Below, in pieces: positions 53,572-63,109 of a stretch of 64,000 nucleotides of DNA. How positions within the stretch are numbered: position 1 is the stretch's first letter; the number at the start of each line of letters is the position of its first letter. Made by a program: the position numbers and the translations under genes. Source of the stretch: Bacteroidales bacterium (lineage in GTDB: Bacteria > Bacteroidota > Bacteroidia > Bacteroidales > Lentimicrobiaceae). The stretch is from positions 62,001 through 126,000 of the forward strand of contig JADIZB010000037.1 of the NCBI GenBank assembly GCA_016705005.1. The letters are read 5' to 3'. The notes below the pieces were generated by a model, which was not told the origin of the DNA, did not search any database, and saw only the letters and a program-made list of their open reading frames with translations.

Positions 53572-54487
53572 TTTCTTTTCTCATCAGGTCAATAAAACAA
53601 TCTTCAATACCGGCTGCGATTTCAGACACTTCTGTCGTAACTGTTCCTGCCTCCTCAAGAAATGCACGGATCTCTTCCGCGCTGAGTTTCCCATGTTCAG
53701 TTCCGGCATGCACATACTCGCCAAACATATCTGCACTGTGAATTTCCGGGTGTTTTTTCAGCTGACTTATCAGGTTCAGCGTGTTGTCGCTCCTGACCCT
53801 GAAGAGCTTCCATGGATAGGTTCCTGTGATGACCGATGGGGTGTCGGTTACCAGTATTTTGCCGTGTTGAATCAGGGCAACCCTGTCGCAAAGGATTGCT
53901 TCATCCATGTAAGGCGTGGCAACGATGATGGTAATGCCTTCCTTTTTCAGCCTGATAAGCATATCCCAGAATTCCCGCCGCGAAACGGCATCAACACCGG
54001 TAGTTGGTTCATCCAGCACCAGTACAACAGGTTTGTGGATCAGTGCACAGGAAAGTGCGAGTTTCTGCTTCATCCCGCCCGATAATTTTCCGGCCCTTCG
54101 CCCGGCAAAAGGCGCAATCTGATCATAAATATCTTTGATCAGATAATAATTCTCTTTGATGTCAGCCTTGAAAATTCCGGCAAAAAAAGCCAGGTTTTCT
54201 TCAACAGTCAGATCCTGGTAGAGTGAAAACTTTCCGGGCATATAACCCAGAACTTTTCTTAATGATTTGTAATCTTTTACCACATCAAATCCAGCAACTC
54301 GGGCATTACCTGAGTCGGCAAGCAACAGCGTTGTCAGAATGCGGAAAAGAGTGGTTTTACCGGCCCCGTCGGGACCGATAAAACCGAAGATCTCCCCCTG
54401 CTTTACCGAAAAATTGAGGTTGTCAAGAGCCTGTGTTTTTCCGTAAAACTTGCTGAGACCACTGCAGCTGATGGCGTATTCTGACAT
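53564..54487 (-). CDS. ABC exporter ATPase (first)
   Basis: The ~307-residue ATPase has Walker A GPDGAGKTTLFRI, signature LSGGMKQKLALS, Walker B VVLVLDEPTTGVDA and a C-terminal extension (~residues 230-307). I chose MSEYAISCSGL at 54487; the longer frame runs into the preceding DUF2147 gene. In place of the usual switch histidine it has VATPYMDEA (proline), as in YbhF-like first domains, so the two ATPases are probably asymmetric. Confidence 0.92.
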   Translation of the reverse strand: MSEYAISCSGLSKFYGKTQALDNLNFSVKQGEIFGFIGPDGAGKTTLFRILTTLLLADSGNARVAGFDVVKDYKSLRKVLGYMPGKFSLYQDLTVEENLAFFAGIFKADIKENYYLIKDIYDQIAPFAGRRAGKLSGGMKQKLALSCALIHKPVVLVLDEPTTGVDAVSRREFWDMLIRLKKEGITIIVATPYMDEAILCDRVALIQHGKILVTDTPSVITGTYPWKLFRVRSDNTLNLISQLKKHPEIHSADMFGEYVHAGTEHGKLSAEEIRAFLEEAGTVTTEVSEIAAGIEDCFIDLMRKENE

Positions 54488-54495
54488 TTGGTAAT

Positions 54496-54985
54496 TTATT
54501 TTCTGACTGTTTCTTCCTTCGTCCAGACGGCAGTTTTTCCAAGTCCCATCCATGCAGCGCCAATGTAACCTCTGATCTTCAATGATTTGGAATTTTCAAA
54601 TTTCATGTAACAGTTGTAGGTCTTCCCACTGGTAGGATTGTAAATGGTTCCTTCGCTCCATTCATCATTGTCCGCATCATACGAAAAATCCTTCAGGATC
54701 TGAAGTCCCATGATTTTTCTTGACTGCAGTTTCGGATCCGGATTGTTCTTGTCCAGCTTTTCTTTACCATTGGTTTCTTTCGGGGCTTTAAGCCACACAA
54801 TTTCGCCGACATATTTGCCATTGGTTGCTTTGTGGATTCTTACCTGCGATTTCTCCTTTGAGGGTTTCATCATCATAGGTCAGATAAATGCCTGCAATTC
54901 TATCGGCTTTTGCATTTTGGGCTTTTGCAAGGGATGGAAAAACCAGGGCAATAGCGAACATTACAAAGATTAATGTCTGTTTCAT
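54496..54985 (-). CDS. DUF2147 exported protein, frameshifted
   Basis: A signal peptide (MKQTLIFVMFAIALVFPSLAKAQ) and DRIAGIYLTYDDE are in one frame. The rest of a DUF2147 domain (KSQVRIHKATNGKYVGEIVWL, GLQILKDFSYD, NPTSGKTYNCYMKF, IGAAWMGLGKTAVW) is in another. One extra C at the GGG (plus strand 54862-54864) joins them into ~163 residues. DUF2147 proteins are small periplasmic proteins of unknown function. This one lies inside the exporter operon, 8 bp from the ATPase start and ~40 bp from the HlyD gene, so it is co-transcribed. Confidence 0.82.
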
Positions 54986-55025
54986 GTTTACATAGATTAA
55001 TTTGTGAATATGTGTCGAAGATACT

Positions 55026-55916
55026 CTATTTGATGAAAACAACCTCGGCCGGCATGGCAATTTTCAGTCTGCCGTCATTCACAACACTCAATTTCACTGC
55101 ATATACAAGATTAACTCTCTCCTCGCGTGTCTGGATTATTTTTGGGGTGAATTCCGCAGCGGGAGAAACCCATGTCACAACACCTTCCAATTCACTCATG
55201 CCTTTGTCCGAATCGATAAGGACCCGGGCTTTTTGCCCCGTTTTAACTTCCGAAAGCATCTTACCACTGATATACACGCGTAGATCCATTGTTTTAAGGT
55301 TGGCAATTTTGTAAAGCGGCTTTCCGAAAGCTGTTACCTCTCCGGTTTCAGCATAGCGTGACAAAACGGTTCCCTCTACGGTATTGATCAGAAAACAACG
55401 TTTCAGTGCTTCGCCAACCTGTGCAATCTGTGCATCAATGGCTTTAATTTCGTCGCTTACTGCCGCCAGTTGTGTTCTTACACTTATAATCTGCTGTTCT
55501 GTTACCCTGATGGAACCGGTAACATCATCCAGCTGTTTTGGGGTTGCAGCCTGATCTTTCATCAGGTTCTCTATCCGTCTGAGATCGTTGGTCAGATTGG
55601 ACTTTTGCTGATTGTAAACGGCGGCCTGGGCATTGATGCTTGCCGATTTGCTTTCAATGGCCGATTTCTGGGCCTGAAGTTGCAGTTTCTTATAATGGAG
55701 GTCTGTAGTGTCGATTAAACCAACTGTATCTCCCCCTTTCAGAACCTGACCTTCCATAATGTCCAGCCATAGAATACGGCCATTCGCCTCGCTGGATATC
55801 GTTGTCTCAACGGCTTCAAAATTTCCGTAGGCATCGGAAACAACCTTGTTTTGTTTGCAGGAAACCAACAGACCGGTTATCATTGTCAGAAGTATTAATG
55901 TACGTTTGATTTTCAT
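55026..55916 (-). CDS. HlyD/YbhG-family periplasmic adaptor (lipoprotein)
   Basis: The 296 residues start with a lipoprotein signal (TLILLTMITGLLVSC). They hold split biotinyl-lipoyl strands (ILWLDIMEGQVLKGGDTVGLIDT), a long coiled-coil hairpin (residues ~70-150), the second lipoyl half (NTVEGTVLSRYAETGEVTAFGKPLYKIANL) and a beta-barrel (AEVVFIK end). It bridges the ABC permeases and the TolC-like channel in a tripartite exporter. Close resemblance to YbhG-type adaptors fits the operon. Confidence 0.93.
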   Translation of the reverse strand: MKIKRTLILLTMITGLLVSCKQNKVVSDAYGNFEAVETTISSEANGRILWLDIMEGQVLKGGDTVGLIDTTDLHYKKLQLQAQKSAIESKSASINAQAAVYNQQKSNLTNDLRRIENLMKDQAATPKQLDDVTGSIRVTEQQIISVRTQLAAVSDEIKAIDAQIAQVGEALKRCFLINTVEGTVLSRYAETGEVTAFGKPLYKIANLKTMDLRVYISGKMLSEVKTGQKARVLIDSDKGMSELEGVVTWVSPAAEFTPKIIQTREERVNLVYAVKLSVVNDGRLKIAMPAEVVFIK

Positions 55917-55947
55917 TTTATGTTGGTATTTATAATCATTTGCTTTA

Positions 55948-57225
55948 TTAATTCAACAGGCCAATGGCTGTGATGTAGTTTAACCTTGAGTATTGAAGCT
56001 GGATATTGTGAAGACTCATGTTGATGCGGGCCTGAGTAAGGGCGTTCTGTTCCGTCAGATATTCTGAAGAAGTTATGATTCCCTGGTCAAGCTGTGCGCC
56101 CGCAGACTTTGCCACCGATTCGCGCAGTTGTTCAATACGGTGGTCGGCCGCTACAAGATTTTCATTTTTCAGTATTTCCTGTTTCAGATTGCCGAGCAGA
56201 ATACGCTGATTTCGTTCGTAATTTTCTTTTTGAGTTTCAATAATCTCCTTTTGTATGCCAATGATCTGAAACTCCTTTTTATGCTGGTTCCAGTTCCATA
56301 GCGTCCATGAAAACCTGGCTCCGGCCATGGCCCAGGTGTCAAACTGATTTGATAGCATGTTCAACCCTGGTTTACCATATCCTACAGTTGCGAAAGCCGA
56401 AACCCTTGGCATTACCTTTAGTCCTGTCATTTTCTGCTGAGCGGTCAGCCTGTCCTGTTGCAATTCCAGCATATGATACTCCGGCCGGAGGCGGGTATCA
56501 GCCAGCGGAAGTGTGTCAAAAACAGGTTGCAGCAGCTCAACGGCAGGTCCCAGATCAAGCCCGGTAATCTCACCAAGCCGGTAGATGGCTGCTGCCCGGT
56601 TGTGGGCAAGTTCAGTCAGTAATTGTTCGATCCTGATGACTTCAGCATCCAGCACATCTGCATTCGATTGTAAAACTGTCCCTCCGGATACACCGGCTCT
56701 GACCCGTCCCAGTCTTGATTGTATTTCCGACATGCTGATTTTCAGCAATTTCTCATTTTCACGGAACAACAGGATGCTGAAATATACCTGGTTAACGGTT
56801 TCACGCAAACGGTAATTCTCAGCCTCAACCGACTGAAGGTTAACCAGCAGCCCGGCTTTCTCAAGTTCTTTCTGTTTTCTAACAGTTCCCCCGTCCCAGA
56901 TCAACTGACTGACATCCAGGTTCAATTTGTAACTGTCTTTGTCGAGCGAAGGAATTTCAACATTGGGAAGGGAAATGGGCAGGGCAGTTACATCAGATTG
57001 CCAGCTGAGCTGACCACCGGCAGAAACCATTGGAAGGTAATTGTCGTTCAAAGCCGATTGTTGAAACCGGTAGGCATCATGGTATAAGGATTCCTGCCGG
57101 GCGATCGGACTGTGTGCAACTACCAGTTTATAGCAGGAGTCAAGTGATAGCACACCGGGTTGCTGGGCCATGATATTTGCCGGAATGGTCAGCATTATGA
57201 TGCTTATTCTTAACATTGTTTTCAT
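55948..57225 (-). CDS. TolC-family outer membrane efflux protein
   Basis: This 425-residue protein has a signal peptide (ISIIMLTIPANIMAQ) and two repeats of long helices separated by strands typical of the OEP family (LSLDSCYKLVVAHSPIARQ, QLIWDGGTVRKQKELEKAGLLV, GQGIITSSEYLTEQNALTQARI-like). It forms the trimeric outer-membrane exit duct of the exporter. It lies 3 bp downstream of the TetR gene and 31 bp upstream of the adaptor. Confidence 0.92.
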   Translation of the reverse strand: MKTMLRISIIMLTIPANIMAQQPGVLSLDSCYKLVVAHSPIARQESLYHDAYRFQQSALNDNYLPMVSAGGQLSWQSDVTALPISLPNVEIPSLDKDSYKLNLDVSQLIWDGGTVRKQKELEKAGLLVNLQSVEAENYRLRETVNQVYFSILLFRENEKLLKISMSEIQSRLGRVRAGVSGGTVLQSNADVLDAEVIRIEQLLTELAHNRAAAIYRLGEITGLDLGPAVELLQPVFDTLPLADTRLRPEYHMLELQQDRLTAQQKMTGLKVMPRVSAFATVGYGKPGLNMLSNQFDTWAMAGARFSWTLWNWNQHKKEFQIIGIQKEIIETQKENYERNQRILLGNLKQEILKNENLVAADHRIEQLRESVAKSAGAQLDQGIITSSEYLTEQNALTQARINMSLHNIQLQYSRLNYITAIGLLN

Positions 57226-57228
57226 TAT

Positions 57229-57849
57229 CTATTTTTTTATCGCAGTAATGAGGGTATGAGGAATAATTTGCTTTCTCTCTTCAATAAACCTGTCATATTC
57301 ATCCTTATTCATTCCGGACATACCCATGAGAACCGGTCTGGCAATAAACGGGAATACACATAAGCTGATGAGATTGGCTATCAGATGTTCTGCTTTAATG
57401 GGTATGATAATACCAGCTTCTGCCTCTTTCGTTATCTGTGTCTGAATGATTTTAAAATCGGCACCAACATTCTTGAAATTTCCAACAAGTCGTTCAGGAT
57501 TCCTGCTGATTTCATGAAAAACAAAAATGGCCAGATCCGGATTTTGTTTCAGCATCTCGATGTAGTTATAACTGACCTTTTCTATTTTTTCAAAAAGCGT
57601 TAGTGGCGACATCAGTACCGCAATTATTTTTGGGAAAACCGTATTCAGCACTTCTTTGAATATGGCTTCAAAGAGTTTATCCTTACTCCTGAAGTAATAA
57701 TGCAAAAGCGCTTTGTTTATTCCTGCCACATCAGCAATCTCTTGCATACGTGCTCCGTCGAAGCCCTTGTTGGTAAATACACTGCGTGCTGCTTTGAGGA
57801 TAAGTTGTTCTGTATTTGAGTCTAATCCGGTCATATTTACATTATCCAT
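57229..57849 (-). CDS. TetR/AcrR-family transcriptional regulator
   Basis: The 206 residues have an N-terminal helix-turn-helix (AARSVFTNKGFDGARMQEIADVAGINKALLHYYFRSKDKLF) and a ligand-binding helical C-terminal domain. It is the first gene of the exporter operon and likely represses it. A 22-bp palindrome between promoter and start codon is the probable operator. The inducer is unknown. Confidence 0.93.
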   Translation of the reverse strand: MDNVNMTGLDSNTEQLILKAARSVFTNKGFDGARMQEIADVAGINKALLHYYFRSKDKLFEAIFKEVLNTVFPKIIAVLMSPLTLFEKIEKVSYNYIEMLKQNPDLAIFVFHEISRNPERLVGNFKNVGADFKIIQTQITKEAEAGIIIPIKAEHLIANLISLCVFPFIARPVLMGMSGMNKDEYDRFIEERKQIIPHTLITAIKK

Positions 57850-57851
57850 TA

Positions 57852-57873
57852 GGTTTAATCATATGATTTAACC
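57852..57873. promoter_or_regulatory. Probable TetR operator (22-bp palindrome)
   Basis: The half-sites GGTT.AATCA and TGATT.AACC form a palindrome symmetric at 20 of 22 positions, with a perfect 12-bp core AATCATATGATT. It lies 2 nt upstream of the regulator's start codon and downstream of the -7 box. A partly overlapping, weaker palindrome (TTAACCAACTGGTCAA, 57868-57883) abuts the -7 element. Confidence 0.65.
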
Positions 57874-57880
57874 AACTGGT

Positions 57881-57911
57881 CAAAGATATAAATATAAATT
57901 GCGCTTGTCAA
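57881..57911 (-). promoter_or_regulatory. Promoter of the TetR/exporter operon
   Basis: On the minus strand TTG (57909-57911), a 20-bp spacer and TATCTTTG (57881-57888) match the Bacteroidota consensus. The start site would fall inside the operator region, consistent with repression by the TetR protein. Confidence 0.6.
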
Positions 57912-57950
57912 GTATTTATTAAAAAAATTTCAGGTGTGGTTTTCGGGTCT

Positions 57951-58955
57951 TTATTCTATGTATTCATAGGACAACAGGATTGACTGAACCTGTTTCAGCA
58001 ATTCTCTTTTATCTTCATTTGGGGCATAAACATAACCATCCAGGGTAACCACCAGGTTGTTTCTTTTATCGACAAAGGTATAACTGATGAAAGGGCCTCC
58101 CATAAAGTCCTTTCTTACCTCCCACAAACCGCGCATTTCGACGGCCAGTTCCTTTTTGAGACTTAGTTTACGCGACACCGGTTGAACAAATTCGTCAGCC
58201 ACAATCATAAAGGAGCTGTCGCTGGGGCCGGGTACAAACAATTGGGTAAACTGATCTCTTACTGACCTGATTTTGGCAGGATTGTAAGCTATAGTGTCGG
58301 TATATGCGTAAGTATAAATCAGAATTCCCTGGCTTAACCTGTTTGCTTCCCGGCGAAGCCAGACAAAATTTTCCTTATTAACAGCAAGGTAGTAATCAGC
58401 CGGAATGTTTAATGAAAGGTTGAACTTCTTTCTGACAATGTCTGTAGCCTTCAGGTTTAATGATTTGGAATACAGCTTCTGTAATCTTTCAATTTCTGCA
58501 TTTTCATAAAGGTTAAGGATTTCAGCCTGTTTTTCCTTGAAACTGCTTTTCAATGATTCAATAGAAGATGCCGTAATTTTTACAACCCGCTGAGGGGCTG
58601 CCCAGATATCGCGACGTAACTCAACAAGGGGTTTTGTAAAGCCACTGTCTATTGTCATGATAAAAATGTTTCTGTGCGATTGCAATAAACGGTTAAACTC
58701 ATCCTCTTCAACCTGAGCCAGCCGGTAAAGTGGTTCAGGTTGGGGAAGCCCGACTTCGGGACCACCAAAAAAGGCCCGGACAGAATCACCTGCAGAACTT
58801 TTCCACAATGCTTTCTCTGAAACTATAAGTATTTCCGAAGGTTTACCGGTCGATTCTGCCTTAAGTGATTTTTCATCAGCTACACATGAAGTGAAAAGAG
58901 ACGTTGCTGCCCAAAAACAAAGACACACTTTTAAGATTCTGCTATAAATTTTCAT
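57951..58955 (-). CDS. DUF4837 family lipoprotein
   Basis: This 334-residue protein has a lipoprotein signal (ILKVCLCFWAATSLFTSC) that supports the ATG at 58955. The rest (ILIVSEKALWKSSAGDSVRAFFGG, FNLSLNIPADYYLA, FMGGPFISYTFVDK) matches DUF4837, a Bacteroidota-specific envelope family of unknown function. It is followed by no close gene. In upstream direction it is 136 bp from the MltD-like gene on the same strand. Confidence 0.88.
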   Translation of the reverse strand: MKIYSRILKVCLCFWAATSLFTSCVADEKSLKAESTGKPSEILIVSEKALWKSSAGDSVRAFFGGPEVGLPQPEPLYRLAQVEEDEFNRLLQSHRNIFIMTIDSGFTKPLVELRRDIWAAPQRVVKITASSIESLKSSFKEKQAEILNLYENAEIERLQKLYSKSLNLKATDIVRKKFNLSLNIPADYYLAVNKENFVWLRREANRLSQGILIYTYAYTDTIAYNPAKIRSVRDQFTQLFVPGPSDSSFMIVADEFVQPVSRKLSLKKELAVEMRGLWEVRKDFMGGPFISYTFVDKRNNLVVTLDGYVYAPNEDKRELLKQVQSILLSYEYIE

Positions 58956-59091
58956 CGGAATATATGATTTATTAAAGAAAACAAATATACCGGTTCTTTT
59001 AGTATCCTGATTACGAAATAAAGCCGGAAACATATTCTGTCCCGGCTAAATGTATATTGAAAATTCCTCAATTGTAATGGTGAAGAGAAAA

Positions 59092-60927
59092 TCAGGAGGC
59101 TACGCCTACCTTGATTTTCTGACCTGGCTTGAGTGATTTTTCGTTTGAAATATTGTTAAGTTTCTTGATCTCTTCAACTGTTCCGTTGTGTTTTTGGGCT
59201 ATTTTCCAGAGAGTATCTCCCTGACGGACAGTGTAATAAATAAAGTCAAGGCTGTTTGAGTTTTGTTTTGACTTTGCTTTGGTTTCTGTTGAATTCTCGG
59301 CTATCTGCTCAGCTGTCTCAGTCATCCCGACAATCAGTTTGTCACCGGTATGAATTGTGCTTCCCTTGATGTTGTTCCATTTTCTGAGATTGGCCAGTGA
59401 AGTGTTGTATTTATCGGCAATTTTGCCCAATGATTCGCCGGACTTTACCTTGTGATATTTATTAACAACTTTGGTTTTGTTAGTATTGGCTGCATTGGTG
59501 TCTTTCTCCGGCGTTACCTGGTTTGCAACTTTTATCTCCTTGTTGTCGGCAGCGGCCAATGTGTTTTTTTCCTTATTATCCGGTGTTGATTCCGCAGGTT
59601 TGGATTCATTGGAAGCCATCTGAGCCGGTAATGAACTTTCCGGCCTGACAACCAGTCGTTGCCCGACTTTAAGTTTTGTTGATTTAAGCCTGTTCCAACG
59701 TTTAATTTCACTGGTTGAACAACGGTATTTTTTTGCAACCGAAGCCAGGGTTTCTCCCCGTTTAACTTTATGATATTCAGCCTGAGTAACAGTTTTCATC
59801 ATATTCAGAACCTGTTCTTTTTCAAGTTCTGACTGAGTGCGGAAAGCATACAACTGGGCCTCGTTATTTACGAAATCAGGGATGTTTTTTTTCTGAAGTC
59901 TGAGCGTATATGTATTGCCTTTCGTCGCAGGGATAATACCGTTTTTAAAAGAAGGGTTCAGGAATTGGATTTCTTCGGCGGGGAGATTCAGCATTTTTGA
60001 GATCTGACCAAACGATAATACATCTTTAACAATAACGGTGTCAATTTCGTAATGATGGAAACGGGGTTGAACCGGTCTGAGGTTATGCTCTGCAGCATAG
60101 CTCATAACATAATTGACTGCGATAAAAGCCGGAACGTATCCCCTTGTTTCGAGTGGCAGAAATGGTCTGATCTGCCAGAAGTTCATTTTCCCGCCTGAAC
60201 GTCTGATGGCTTTATTAACATTCCCTGCCCCTGAATTATAGGCAGCGAGTACAAGCAGCCAGTCATGATACATTTTATAAAGATCGTTCATGTGCTGACA
60301 GGCTGCAATGGTCGATTTGATCGGGTCGCGACGGTCATCAACCAGCGATGTTACATTCAGATTGTAGGCTTTCCCGGTTCCATACATAAACTGCCATAAG
60401 CCCGAAGCCCCGACAGGTGATTTGGCTATTGGATTCAGTGCAGATTCAACAATTGCAAGATATTTCAATTCAAGGGGCATGTTGTAACGGTCAAGATGTT
60501 CCTCAAACAGGGGGAAATAAATCTGAGCCATGCCCATAACACGTTCGGTCAGCGCTCTTTTCTTAACAGCATACAGCTCAATATAATCCTTCACATATTG
60601 GTTGTAGGTCAGGTCTATCGGAGTTGCTGCATCCAGCTTCTTAATTCTGTTGAAATACACCGAATCGGCATACACAGGAACAAACCCGGTTGAAAAACCG
60701 AAAATGTTCTCAATTTCCGAAGCCGAAGCACAATCAAATCCTTCAAAAAATTTCAGATTAGCAAGGCTGTCGAGAGATGCCGCTATGAAATCATCTTTAA
60801 CGAATTCAACTGTATTAGTAAGGGTATCAACGGAATTGATTTTACCGGCTTCCTGTCCTCTTGAAATAGAAGAGGAAAGAATCAGGCCTGCGGTGACTAG
60901 AAAAAGTAGAGTTCGGGGTTTTTTCAT
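59092..60927 (-). CDS. MltD-like lytic transglycosylase with three LysM domains
   Basis: The 611 residues have a signal peptide (LLFLVTAGLILSSSISRGQ). An SLT domain (residues ~135-260) carries the catalytic glutamate in LAIVESALNP plus the GASGLWQFMYGTGKAYNL motif. Three C-terminal LysM domains bind glycan (YHKVKRGETLASVAKKY, YHKVKSGESLGKIADKY, YYTVRQGDTLWKIAQKH). The first two LysM are separated by a lysine/asparagine-rich linker. It acts in peptidoglycan turnover. Confidence 0.94.
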   Translation of the reverse strand: MKKPRTLLFLVTAGLILSSSISRGQEAGKINSVDTLTNTVEFVKDDFIAASLDSLANLKFFEGFDCASASEIENIFGFSTGFVPVYADSVYFNRIKKLDAATPIDLTYNQYVKDYIELYAVKKRALTERVMGMAQIYFPLFEEHLDRYNMPLELKYLAIVESALNPIAKSPVGASGLWQFMYGTGKAYNLNVTSLVDDRRDPIKSTIAACQHMNDLYKMYHDWLLVLAAYNSGAGNVNKAIRRSGGKMNFWQIRPFLPLETRGYVPAFIAVNYVMSYAAEHNLRPVQPRFHHYEIDTVIVKDVLSFGQISKMLNLPAEEIQFLNPSFKNGIIPATKGNTYTLRLQKKNIPDFVNNEAQLYAFRTQSELEKEQVLNMMKTVTQAEYHKVKRGETLASVAKKYRCSTSEIKRWNRLKSTKLKVGQRLVVRPESSLPAQMASNESKPAESTPDNKEKNTLAAADNKEIKVANQVTPEKDTNAANTNKTKVVNKYHKVKSGESLGKIADKYNTSLANLRKWNNIKGSTIHTGDKLIVGMTETAEQIAENSTETKAKSKQNSNSLDFIYYTVRQGDTLWKIAQKHNGTVEEIKKLNNISNEKSLKPGQKIKVGVAS

Positions 60928-61119
60928 CCTTATAATAAATTCAGTAGTTAGCCATTTGAGTGATTACGAAAATTGCAGTCTACCCTTCAGGGCAGAAAGA
61001 ATATAAATGAAGACTTTAATTCAATATTGCATGAGTCATGCAATCAATTATCCCTGAGTATGTCACCCGCAAAAATATAGTAATATTTAAACCGGGGGAA
61101 CAATTATTTTTAAAAGCAA

Positions 61120-62448
61120 CTATCCTGCCAGCTTAAACTGTACCGGCATACTAAACTGAACTCTTACGGGTTTCCCTCTTTGCTTTCCTGGAATCCATTT
61201 TGGCATCAGCCCGATCACCCTCACAGCTTCCTCATTACAACCACCCCCGATTCCTTTTAAAACCCTGATATCTGTAATGGATCCATCAATTTCGATAACG
61301 AACGTAATATACACCAGACCGCTGATGAGAGCTTCTCTGGCCGCCTGGGGATATTTAATATTTTCCTGCAGAAATTTTATCCTCATTTCATCCCCTCCCG
61401 GATAGTGTGGAGATTCTTCCACAACAGTAAAAATCTCTGCTTCCACTTTTTCCTCCTCCGCCATGGCGGATTTCATATTTGTTTCCCTGTAAACTTTTTC
61501 ATCAAATTCGACAGGCGCAGAACTACTTTCTTCCGAATCTGAAGATACAACCAGTATATCAATTTCATTCTCCACTACAAGTTCAGGGGCCTTTTTACCG
61601 ACGGGGACCTTTGGGGCACCGGGAATTGCACCCCGGGGCATTCCAAGCGCGGGGGCAATTCCTTTTCCATCCTGGTTTGTATAGCTGCTTTTGTCAATCA
61701 ACCCGGCAACCTGATGACCAGCATATCCAAGAGCCGTTGTTTCGTTGTCGGTATTTACTGTGATCACCTTCCCTGAATCCTTTTCCAATGAGAATGCAGA
61801 GCCGGGTTGCACTTTATTCTCAGGGAGCACTTTTTTATCTGCAACCTGGCCGATTGGTGCCAATTCCTGAGAAATGGTATCAGGTTTTTCGATGAAGGCT
61901 GTCGCATGGTTGTTTACAGTACCCTCTTTTAACTGAAGATAAAAGAGTATGCTTCCGATTCCTGTCAACAGCAGGATAACAGCGGCCAGCAGCCTGAACT
62001 TGTGTCTTTGAAAAATGGTTTTGGAAGTTGCTGATTTAACGGGCAGCGGTTCATCTTCAGGAAGGCTATTGTTATCCTTTTCTGCTTTTATTTTCAGTCT
62101 ATCCGCAAATCGTCTGATTTCTTCCTGTTTCATCAGGGGATATCGCGGGCCTTCAAAACGATTTTGATCCGTCAACACGGTTTCCTGAAAATCTTCTTCC
62201 TTAAATATTTGATCAGTAAAAAATGAATTGAGGATAGTCACATCCTCTGAAAACGCTGCCGGGTCGGCAAGTAACATACCTTCAGCAGCAGCGCTGCATA
62301 GTTCGCAACTACCGAGATGAGCTTTTACCGATGCGGCGTCTTCATCAGGCAGCAAACCATGCGTAAACAAGGAAAGCCCTCTTTCTGTAAGGCATCCCGA
62401 GGATGTAAAAAGCATGTCATTCTGCCTCTTTTCCATTTCTTTGTTCAA
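61120..62448 (-). CDS. Zinc-finger anti-sigma/TonB C-terminal fusion protein
   Basis: The 442 residues begin with a zf-HC2-like segment (LGSCELCSAA with an upstream histidine, residues ~35-52), as in anti-sigma factors. A transmembrane helix follows (FRLLAAVILLLTGIGSILFYLQ, ~150-171), then a ~150-residue low-complexity periplasmic stretch. The TonB C-terminal domain (HYPGGDEMRIKFLQENIKYP, GLVYITFVIEIDGSI, WIPGKQRGKPVRVQFSMPV) is at ~345-442. The start overlaps the ECF sigma gene by 4 nt. The architecture suggests a membrane anti-sigma whose periplasmic end can contact TonB-dependent machinery; that role is inferred. Confidence 0.88.
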   Translation of the reverse strand: MNKEMEKRQNDMLFTSSGCLTERGLSLFTHGLLPDEDAASVKAHLGSCELCSAAAEGMLLADPAAFSEDVTILNSFFTDQIFKEEDFQETVLTDQNRFEGPRYPLMKQEEIRRFADRLKIKAEKDNNSLPEDEPLPVKSATSKTIFQRHKFRLLAAVILLLTGIGSILFYLQLKEGTVNNHATAFIEKPDTISQELAPIGQVADKKVLPENKVQPGSAFSLEKDSGKVITVNTDNETTALGYAGHQVAGLIDKSSYTNQDGKGIAPALGMPRGAIPGAPKVPVGKKAPELVVENEIDILVVSSDSEESSSAPVEFDEKVYRETNMKSAMAEEEKVEAEIFTVVEESPHYPGGDEMRIKFLQENIKYPQAAREALISGLVYITFVIEIDGSITDIRVLKGIGGGCNEEAVRVIGLMPKWIPGKQRGKPVRVQFSMPVQFKLAG

Positions 62449-63062
62449 TAATAACTTCGTTCCAGGTTGATTTTAAGGTTCCTTTTCCCGTTTTGAATAA
62501 AACTCTTGACTTCATTCAGGAAGAATCCAGTTGTTTCTGATATTTGCTGATACGATTTTCCTTCCAGATAAAAGAGCAGCAGACATTGCTGCTGCCCGGG
62601 AGACAATTCTCCGACAGCCTTGTAAAGTCTTCTGATCCGCTCCTCTGATTCATCGTTAATATTAAGATGCGAAAAGCCATCCTTTTCCATAACTTCATTC
62701 ATGAGATTTTCTTCCCATGGAATCATCTGTGGATCTTTTTTCTGTTGCCGCAGCGCCAGGGCACAATGGCTTCTGGTAACGGTATACAACCATGATTTAA
62801 AATGATTAACCTCATATTTCTTCAGCGAAGAGAACAGACTTTCAAAAACACCCATTGCTGTGTCCCTGGCCATCTCACGGTCACGGAGATACTTGATACA
62901 AACGCCCAGCACAAGGTGGGTATATCGCCTGAACAGAACCCCGATAATCTCCTGATCCCCGGATGCCCGGAATAAATCAACCAAGGCCTCATCGGTCAGG
63001 AGGTCGGTTGACCTGCCTGCCAAAAAGGGCAGGTTTTCGTCAGGGTTCAGATTGGGCATCAA
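62445..63062 (-). CDS. ECF RNA polymerase sigma factor
   Basis: The 205 residues have sigma region 2 (YTHLVLGVCIKYLRDREMARDTAMGVF, residues ~45-75, and FKSWLYTVTRSHCA) and region 4 (VGELSPGQQQCLLLFYLEGKSYQQISETTGF, ~150-180). The stop codon overlaps the start of the zinc-finger/TonB fusion gene, so the two form a sigma/anti-sigma pair. A promoter-like pattern lies just upstream. Confidence 0.92.
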   Translation of the reverse strand: MMPNLNPDENLPFLAGRSTDLLTDEALVDLFRASGDQEIIGVLFRRYTHLVLGVCIKYLRDREMARDTAMGVFESLFSSLKKYEVNHFKSWLYTVTRSHCALALRQQKKDPQMIPWEENLMNEVMEKDGFSHLNINDESEERIRRLYKAVGELSPGQQQCLLLFYLEGKSYQQISETTGFFLNEVKSFIQNGKRNLKINLERSYY

Positions 63063-63079
63063 TCAAGTTTAACTTTATA

Positions 63080-63109
63080 CAAAAATAGTCATTGGGCAAT
63101 GAGACGCAA
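63080..63109 (-). promoter_or_regulatory. Promoter of the ECF sigma/TonB-fusion operon
   Basis: On the minus strand TTG (63107-63109), a 19-bp spacer and TATTTTTG (63080-63087) fit the consensus. The same TATTTTTG octamer precedes the other ECF gene (43178-43185). The rest of the 63063-63386 divergent gap shows nothing else I can support. Confidence 0.5.

Noticed and set aside
53423..54085. Plus-strand 220-codon frame opposite the ABC ATPases
   Set aside because: Spans two overlapping conserved ATPase genes on the other strand; shadow frame.
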